Positions 58,836 to 64,000 of a stretch of 64,000 bases of DNA are shown here, piece after piece. The notes below the pieces were generated by a model. The model saw only the letters and a list, made by a program, of their open reading frames with translations. It did not search any database and was not told the DNA's origin. Every line of letters begins with the position of its first letter. Within the stretch, counting starts at the first letter, position 1. Origin of the DNA: Streptomyces sp. WM6386 (GTDB taxonomy: Bacteria; Actinomycetota; Actinomycetes; Streptomycetales; Streptomycetaceae). The translations under genes and the position numbers were made by a program. Location of the stretch: assembly GCF_000972385.1 (NCBI RefSeq), contig NZ_JXTE01000062.1, positions 1 to 64,000 of the forward strand. Direction: 5' to 3'.

Positions 58836-61049
58836 ATGGCGGGCGTCAGCCGAATACCGGCCTACTTCAGTCACAGCTACTGGGCCGAGGACCGCGAGCT
58901 GAACGAGCACTTCTGGAAACTCTTCTGGGACGAGGGCTTCACCTTCGCGGTCGACCCCAAGACGAACCCCCTGTCTCCCACCCATCTCGAACTGATGATG
59001 GATCAGAGTGCCTGCTTCGTGGGTGTGGTGACGCATCGTCAGGAAGAGCGCTGGTACCGCGCCTCGCCCTTCATGGTGTACGAACACGACTTGGCCCTAC
59101 AGGCCAGGAAGCCAAGGCTCGTGTTCATGGAGTCAGGGGTGTCGGCGGGCTTCTTCCCGGCCGCCGACGAGGAGCGCGTGGCGTTCAACCGCCGTCAACT
59201 GCCGGACGCGGACAGGGTGAAGTCCGCCATCGGACGCCTGGCCGGGCGGAGCGGGCCGGCCGATGACGCCACCCGAGGCCTCCTCGGCACGGTCGGACTG
59301 ATCCTGCCCGACGACTCCGCCTACCGCGCCGCCGAACCGCACATACGGCGGGCGGTCGAGGACGTCGGATACCGAGCTCGCCTGATCAGCCTGGAGTTCC
59401 GGGACTCGTTCGAGTTCCTGCTCGCCGTCGACGAATGCGACTTCATCGTGGTCGACGTCGCCTCCCCGTTCGCGGAGCCCTGGGTCTTCCCCCAGCTCAG
59501 TGGACGCTTCAGGCCTACGCTCAAGCTCATCCACGAACCTCCCGACGGCCGCTACCGACCGCAGCCGTCGAAACTGCTGAGCGGAGAGGCCCTGAGGGCG
59601 GCCGAACCGGCGGACCGCATCGCCGTCCACTGGAGTGACCCGGAGGAACTCGCGGACCGGTTAAGGGACTTGGTGGCCCGGTTCTACCAGCCACGGCTGG
59701 AGTTCGAGACCTACGACGAAGGTGTCGGATACTTCCACAGCCTCGGGCGGGCACAGGGCAGCGTCTTCCTGAGCAACGCCCGCGGCGACGACTCGCTCGC
59801 CCAACGAGTCGGCCGCAGCCTCGAACTGCACAACCTCTCGTACTTCCACTACCTGCGCCGCAACACCATCGAACTCGGCGCGGACTGGCGCAGCCAGCTG
59901 TACGCGAACGTCGCCGCGTGCCGGCTGTTCCTGCCGCTCATCAGCCAGCACTACTGGGCAAGCGAATACTGCCGGGAGGAGTACAACATCGCCGAACGGC
60001 TGCGCGCCGACGGCCGGTTGGTCATTCTGCCCTACTTCCTGGGGCCGGGCGTGGCACGGCAGGTCACCTTCCAGGGGCGTGCCATCGGTCACCTCTCCCA
60101 GGACGAACAGGTCGCGGTCATCAGCGATGACGTGGACAACGAGTTCGTCGAGCGCCGCAGACTGGAGGAACGCGGCGTCACGCCGGGGGAGTCGGCTGCC
60201 GCGCCCGGACGCCGGTGCGACATCGCGATCGTCACGCTGCTGCCCGAGGCCCACGACGCACTGCGCCGGCATCTGGAGACCTCCGGCTCGCTCACCGGGA
60301 CCGAGCGGCACGGCACCGGATGCGAGTGGATCCGTACCAGCATCGAAGCGGTGGGCCGCAGCAGCGCTTACGAGGTGGTCGTGGCACAGCCCTGCGGCGG
60401 CCCGGACGGGGTCGCCAACGCCCTCGCCGCCACGATCGAGGAGCACCAGCCCGAGACGGTCGTCTTCCTCGGAGCCTGCTGCGGCATCGCGCCCGACCTC
60501 GTGCCGGGCGACGTGGTGATCTCCAACCGGTTGCACGGCTACGCGTACGACGAGCTGGAACAGGCCTGTCTGCCGCGGACCGACCGCAGTCACCTGGCGC
60601 ACGAGGGGGTGGCCGCGCTCGGCGACAGCATGCGCCTCAACTACACGTACTGGACCGAGAGGATCTTCGAGCGGCCGCCCGGCGGCCCCCGCAGCGACAG
60701 CCCGCGTGTCGTGGTCGGCCCCGTCGCCTCGGGCGACGCCCCCGTCGACGGCAGCGGGGACCCGGCCCTGCGTCCGGTGCTGGTGGCCTGGCCCGGGCTC
60801 GCGGCCGTCGAGCTCGGCGGTGCGAACGCGGCACGTGCCGTCACCCAGGCCCGCAGGGCGGGCCGGACCCAGGTGTCGTTCTCCATGGTGTGCGCGGTGG
60901 CCGCAACCGCGACCGACGGCATCTCCGTCAACTCGGCCCGCCCGGAACAGGAGAAGCCCTGGAAGCAGTACGCGGCCGACGTCGCCGCCACCCTGATCGT
61001 GGAAGCGATCCGGTTGGCCTGGCCCAGCCCGCCCAGGAGAGCAGGATGA
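58836..61049 (+). CDS. TIR-TIR-nucleoside phosphorylase fusion protein
   Basis: A 737-residue multidomain protein. An N-terminal TIR-like domain (5-110; YFSHSY, and SPFMVYE with Glu83 at the catalytic position) is followed by a second Rossmann-like segment (150-280). A clear TIR domain (307-425) has VFLSNARGDD and SEYCREE, in which Glu382 occupies the NADase position of the S-x-W-C-x-x-E motif. The C-terminus is a PNP/MTA-SAH nucleosidase-like phosphorylase domain (460-735; DIAIVTLLPEA, VFLGACCGIAPDLVPGDVVI). TIR domains cleave NAD to signalling nucleotides; phosphorylase domains act on nucleosides or NAD-related substrates in STAND defence proteins. ATG 58836 has GGGGAG 5 bases upstream. The stop overlaps the RyR gene (ATGA). 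Confidence 0.85.
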   Translation: MAGVSRIPAYFSHSYWAEDRELNEHFWKLFWDEGFTFAVDPKTNPLSPTHLELMMDQSACFVGVVTHRQEERWYRASPFMVYEHDLALQARKPRLVFMESGVSAGFFPAADEERVAFNRRQLPDADRVKSAIGRLAGRSGPADDATRGLLGTVGLILPDDSAYRAAEPHIRRAVEDVGYRARLISLEFRDSFEFLLAVDECDFIVVDVASPFAEPWVFPQLSGRFRPTLKLIHEPPDGRYRPQPSKLLSGEALRAAEPADRIAVHWSDPEELADRLRDLVARFYQPRLEFETYDEGVGYFHSLGRAQGSVFLSNARGDDSLAQRVGRSLELHNLSYFHYLRRNTIELGADWRSQLYANVAACRLFLPLISQHYWASEYCREEYNIAERLRADGRLVILPYFLGPGVARQVTFQGRAIGHLSQDEQVAVISDDVDNEFVERRRLEERGVTPGESAAAPGRRCDIAIVTLLPEAHDALRRHLETSGSLTGTERHGTGCEWIRTSIEAVGRSSAYEVVVAQPCGGPDGVANALAATIEEHQPETVVFLGACCGIAPDLVPGDVVISNRLHGYAYDELEQACLPRTDRSHLAHEGVAALGDSMRLNYTYWTERIFERPPGGPRSDSPRVVVGPVASGDAPVDGSGDPALRPVLVAWPGLAAVELGGANAARAVTQARRAGRTQVSFSMVCAVAATATDGISVNSARPEQEKPWKQYAADVAATLIVEAIRLAWPSPPRRAG

Positions 61050-61360
61050 TGCGACGGGCCGGGCGGCAGCCCTGGACGCCCCCACCCACCGGCACCGCGG
61101 ACGTGAAGGTTCCCGACAGCCTGCACGCCCTGATCGAGATCCTCGCGGAGGAGGCCCACGACAACTGGGCCCGCCAGCGTCTGTCCGAGGGCTGGCGGTA
61201 CGGCCGCCGTCTGAGCCGTCGCGGGAAGACCCACCCGTTGCTGGTCCCGTACCGCGAACTGACCCATGAGCAGCAGGAGGCGGACCGGGTGGTCGCCATG
61301 GGCTCGGTGAAGGTGATCCTCCGACACGGCTACACGCTCCAGGAGCCCGCCGGCCGCTGA
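61046..61360 (+). CDS. RyR-domain protein
   Basis: A 104-residue protein that is essentially one RyR domain (about 22-98). The signature EAHDNWARQRLSEGWRYG (36-53) and HPLLVPYRELTHEQQEADR (63-81) match the fold repeated in animal ryanodine receptors. Bacterial RyR domains were predicted from genome context to belong to nucleotide-centred conflict systems together with TIR and SLOG domains. The ATG at 61046 overlaps the TIR fusion stop and has AGGAG six bases upstream, so it is translationally coupled. It may bind a nucleotide or be a protein adaptor; this is inference. Confidence 0.85.
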   Translation: MMRRAGRQPWTPPPTGTADVKVPDSLHALIEILAEEAHDNWARQRLSEGWRYGRRLSRRGKTHPLLVPYRELTHEQQEADRVVAMGSVKVILRHGYTLQEPAGR

Positions 61361-61372
61361 AAGGGGTGCTCC

Positions 61373-61966
61373 ATGGCGACGATCGCGGTGACCGGGCACA
61401 TCGACCTCACGGCGGAGACCTCCGTCCTGGTGCGCGCGGCCCTGGACCAACTCCTGCGGCGCCACGCCGGCGACGGAGAGCTGGTCGGGGTCTCCTGTCT
61501 CGCCAGGGGTGCCGACTGCGTGTTCGCGGAGGCCGTGCTCGCCGCCGGCGGACGGCTCGCCGTCGTCATCCCCTCCCAGGACTACCGCCGCACGCGGGTG
61601 CGGCCCGACCACGCCCCCGTGTTCGACCACCTGGTCGAGGCTGCCGAGGACGTCGTCGTCCTGCCGATCGAGACCGCCGGCCGACAGGCCTACGAGGCGG
61701 CGAACAGCGTTCTCGTCGAACGCGCCGACCGGCTCGTCGCCGTATGGGACGGCACTGCGCCCACCGGCAGAGGCGGCGGCACCGCCGACACGGTGCTCGA
61801 GGCCCGGGCGGCGGGCGTCCCCGTCGACGTGGTGTGGCCCGACGGGGCCGCCCGCACCCGCCAGGAGCGCCGCGAGGGCGCCGCCGACGGGGATGCCGGG
61901 ATCAGACCGCCGTCGCCGGGAAGGTCGGGTACTCCACCCCGGAGACGTGCTGGACGACCCGGATGA
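61373..61966 (+). CDS. SLOG-type nucleotide-binding protein (soluble)
   Basis: A 197-residue single Rossmann-like protein of the SLOG/DprA-like class. It begins IAVTGHIDLT (4-13) and continues with LVGVSCLARGADCVFAEAVL (37-56), VVIPSQDYR and ADRLVAVWDG. The G-S-x-A-x-G-A-D pattern is characteristic of the superfamily, which binds or processes nucleotide-like ligands. A low-complexity Arg/Pro/Gly tail (about 165-197) overlaps the convergent GAPDH gene by 65 bases and may be dispensable. ATG 61373 lies 12 bases after the RyR stop with AAGGGG upstream. Third gene of the TIR operon. Confidence 0.8.
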   Translation: MATIAVTGHIDLTAETSVLVRAALDQLLRRHAGDGELVGVSCLARGADCVFAEAVLAAGGRLAVVIPSQDYRRTRVRPDHAPVFDHLVEAAEDVVVLPIETAGRQAYEAANSVLVERADRLVAVWDGTAPTGRGGGTADTVLEARAAGVPVDVVWPDGAARTRQERREGAADGDAGIRPPSPGRSGTPPRRRAGRPG

Positions 61967-63356
61967 CCTGGCAGGAGTAGCCGAACTCGTTGTCGTACCA
62001 GAGGTAGAGGATCGCGTTGTCGCCGTCGACCTTGGTGGCGCCGGCATCGACGATCGAGGCGTGGCGGGAGCCGACGAAGTCCATGGAGACGGCGTCGGGG
62101 GCCGTGGTGAAGTCGATCTGGCGCTTCAGCGGCGAGTTCAGGGAGACGTCCCGGAGGTAGTCGAGGACCTCCTCGCGGCTGGTCTCACGGCCCAGGCGCA
62201 GGCTGAGGATCGCGATCGACACGTCCGGCACGGGCACCCGGATCGAGCTGCCGGTGATCGGCGCCTTCAGGTCGGGCAGCGCCTTGGCGACGGCCGAGGC
62301 GGCACCCGTCTCGGTGATCACCATGTTGAGCGGCGCCGAGCGGCCGCGACGGTCGGCCTTGTGGTAATTGTCCAGCAGGTTCTGGTCGTTGGTGAACGAG
62401 TGCACCGTCTCCACGTGGCCGCGCAGCACACCGTACTCGTCGGCCATGGCCTTGAGCGGTGGCACGATCGCGTTGGTGGTGCAGGACGCGCAGGACAGGA
62501 TCTGCTCGTCCGGCTTCACGCTGTCGTGGTTGACGCCGTGCACGATGTTCGGGACGTCGCCCTTGCCCGGCGCGGTCAGGACGACCTTGTCGATGCCGGG
62601 GCGCAGGTGCTTGGACAGGCCCTCGCGGTCACGCCACTTGCCGGTGTTGTCGATGAGGATGGCGTTCTTGATGCCGTGCGCCGTGTAGTCGACCTCGGAC
62701 GGGTCGTTCGCGTAGATGACCTTGATCGCGTTGCCGTTGGCGGTGATCGTGTCGGTGGCCTCGTCGACGGTGATCGTGCCCTGGAACTGGCCGTGGATCG
62801 AGTCGCGGCGCAGCAGCGAGGCCCGCTTCACGAGATCCTCGGAGGCCCGCCCGCCGCCCCCGCGGACGACGATGGCGCGCAGCCGCAGTCCGTTGCCGGA
62901 GCCCGACTTCTCGATCAGCAGGCGGGCGACGAGCCGGCCGATGCGGCCGAAGCCGTACAGGACGACGTCACGGCCCTCGCCGCGCTCGATCTTGTTGGCG
63001 CCGGTGGCGCCGGCGACGGCCTCGGCGGTGAACGCCTCGACCGACAGACCGCGGTCGTCGGCGCGGTAGGTCGCGGCGAGCATGCCGATGTCGATCTGGG
63101 ACGGGCCCAGGTCGAGGGTGGTGAGTGCCTGCAGGAAGGGCAGCGTCTCGGTGACCGACAGCTCTTCGCCGGCGATCTGCCGGGCGAAGCGGTGGGTCTT
63201 GAGGATGCTGACCACCGACTTGTTCACCAGGGAGCGGCTGTGCAGCAGAACGGTGACGTCCCGCTCGCGGTGCAGCTTCCCGATGATCGGGATCATCGAC
63301 TCCGCGATCTCCTCGCGAGTCTTCCAATTGGTGAACGAGTCCTCATTGACAGTCAC
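61902..63356 (-). CDS. gap: Glyceraldehyde-3-phosphate dehydrogenase, long form
   Basis: A 484-residue GAPDH. The NAD-binding Rossmann motif VVLYGFGRIGRLVARLLIE begins only near residue 129. Before it lies a helical N-terminal extension of about 128 residues (NWKTREEIAESMIPIIGKLH and similar) that ordinary 335-residue GAPDHs lack. The catalytic cysteine is in LSCASCTTNAIVPPL. The extended type is known in streptomycetes and other actinobacteria as a second GAPDH beside the glycolytic enzyme. It starts at GTG 63356 with a weak GAGAGA leader. Its 3' end overlaps the SLOG gene by 65 bases. It is divergent from 6-phosphogluconate dehydrogenase, so both belong to central carbon and NADPH metabolism. 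Confidence 0.92.
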   Translation of the reverse strand: MTVNEDSFTNWKTREEIAESMIPIIGKLHRERDVTVLLHSRSLVNKSVVSILKTHRFARQIAGEELSVTETLPFLQALTTLDLGPSQIDIGMLAATYRADDRGLSVEAFTAEAVAGATGANKIERGEGRDVVLYGFGRIGRLVARLLIEKSGSGNGLRLRAIVVRGGGGRASEDLVKRASLLRRDSIHGQFQGTITVDEATDTITANGNAIKVIYANDPSEVDYTAHGIKNAILIDNTGKWRDREGLSKHLRPGIDKVVLTAPGKGDVPNIVHGVNHDSVKPDEQILSCASCTTNAIVPPLKAMADEYGVLRGHVETVHSFTNDQNLLDNYHKADRRGRSAPLNMVITETGAASAVAKALPDLKAPITGSSIRVPVPDVSIAILSLRLGRETSREEVLDYLRDVSLNSPLKRQIDFTTAPDAVSMDFVGSRHASIVDAGATKVDGDNAILYLWYDNEFGYSCQVIRVVQHVSGVEYPTFPATAV

Positions 63357-63541
63357 AGATCTATCTCTCAGTCGAGCTAGGCGGCGCTCATATGCTAACC
63401 CTATGGGTGTTTGGTCCCTCGAACGGGGTGGGGCACGGGGCCTCGCGAGCCGCTATCGAGACGACCCGGCCTCCCGCACGTATCTGCGGGCAAGGGGCCG
63501 CTCGCTCCGGGACCACGCCATCGATGCAAGGGACGGACCTC

Positions 63542-64000
63542 ATGAACGCAAGCGCAGCCATCGGCGTCACCGGACTGGGCGTGATGGGCCGCAACCTGGC
63601 GCGGAACTTTGCCCGCCACGGGGTCGCCGTCGCCGTCCACAACCGGTCCGAAGGCCGCACCCGCGCGCTCGTCGAGGAGTTCGTCGACGAGGGCAGGTTC
63701 GTCGCGGCCGAGTCACCCGAGGAGTTCGTCGCGGCGCTCGAACGCCCGCGCCGGCTGATCATCATGGTGCAGGCGGGGGCCGCCACCGACGCGGTCGTCG
63801 AGGAGTTCGCCCCGCTCCTGGAGCCCGGCGACATGATCGTCGACGGCGGCAACGCCCACTTCGCCGACACCCGGCGCCGCGAGGCCGCCCTGCGCGCACG
63901 CGGCATCCACTTCGTCGGTACCGGCATCTCCGGGGGCGAGGAGGGCGCGCTGCACGGCCCGTCGATCATGGTGGGCGGCTCGGAGGAGTCGTACCGCCTG
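63542..64000 (+). CDS. gnd: 6-phosphogluconate dehydrogenase (3' end cut by window edge)
   Basis: From ATG 63542 an open frame of 153 codons runs off the window. It is the N-terminal NADP-binding domain of decarboxylating 6-phosphogluconate dehydrogenase of the pentose phosphate pathway. Motifs are GVTGLGVMGRNLARNFARHG (8-27) with the GLGVMG phosphate loop, the NADP-selecting HNRSEGRTRAL (33-43), MVQAGAATDAV and DGGNAHFADTRRRE, then GTGISGGEEGALHGPSIMVG, which contacts substrate. GGACGG precedes the ATG by a few bases. Family identity is secure despite truncation. Confidence 0.92.
   Translation, partial: MNASAAIGVTGLGVMGRNLARNFARHGVAVAVHNRSEGRTRALVEEFVDEGRFVAAESPEEFVAALERPRRLIIMVQAGAATDAVVEEFAPLLEPGDMIVDGGNAHFADTRRREAALRARGIHFVGTGISGGEEGALHGPSIMVGGSEESYRL

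Noticed and set aside
1..64000. tRNA/rRNA genes, insertion sequences, integrase or att sites, replication origin
   Set aside because: No cloverleaf, transposase motif or terminal inverted repeat was recognised on reading; a tRNA scan and IS database search would be decisive.

Overview
The base composition (very high GC, GC-rich third codon positions) and gene content (two WhiB-like proteins, an SsgA-like cell-division protein, an SCO2400-family protein, large LuxR-type ATPase regulators, ABC sugar importers without their own ATPase) point to a Streptomyces chromosome. Many genes are second copies or accessory functions (orphan cytochrome b, second GAPDH, several ECF sigma factors), which suggests an arm-proximal location. 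That last point is inference. No rRNA, tRNA, CRISPR array, transposase or phage gene was seen.

Regulatory and redox region (1-27.8 kb). Three ECF41/SigJ-type sigma factors, one cut by the left edge, lie among five giant LuxR-family ATPase regulators (LALs). Between them sit a WhiB-like protein coupled to cytochrome b, a four-gene operon (SsgA-like, DUF1003, type II NADH dehydrogenase, small membrane protein), a cupin, a ROK glucokinase, a sugar permease coupled to a second WhiB-like protein, and a MarR / azoreductase / nitroreductase module. Six intergenic sites fit TGTCACA-16 bp-[G/T]GTC, the promoter known for ECF41 sigma factors. They precede the Wbl-cytochrome b pair, two of the sigma genes, the cupin, the patatin operon and a small hypothetical gene, so one or more local sigma factors probably run a dispersed regulon.

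Envelope/lipid region (27.8-38.8 kb). A tightly coupled four-gene operon (patatin-like lipase, GT1 glycosyltransferase, membrane protein, hydrolase) starts at one of these promoters and faces galU. After it come small hypothetical genes, an AlkD-like repair protein, a TPR-gene remnant, an AraC regulator and an NmrA-type reductase.

Plant glycoprotein utilisation region (38.8-57.5 kb). A LacI regulator separates a secreted (alpha/alpha)6 glycosidase plus GH43 operon from a divergent ABC importer plus cytoplasmic GH127 operon. Both promoters carry the same 15-bp operator just downstream of the -10 box. A secreted GH30 galactanase, an M19-like amidohydrolase with a discoidin domain, a TetR regulator and a Tat-exported toroid protein follow. 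The set resembles the bifidobacterial HypBA1/HypBA2/HypAA system for hydroxyproline-linked arabinofuranose, with a galactanase for arabinogalactan proteins added.

Nucleotide-signalling region (57.6-62 kb). A SLOG protein with four membrane helices is divergent from an operon encoding a TIR-TIR-nucleoside phosphorylase fusion, a RyR-domain protein and a second SLOG protein. This combination of an NAD-cleaving type enzyme, nucleotide sensors and a membrane component looks like an undescribed Thoeris-like defence or stress-signalling system and is the most interesting part of the window. The window closes with a long-form GAPDH and the start of 6-phosphogluconate dehydrogenase.
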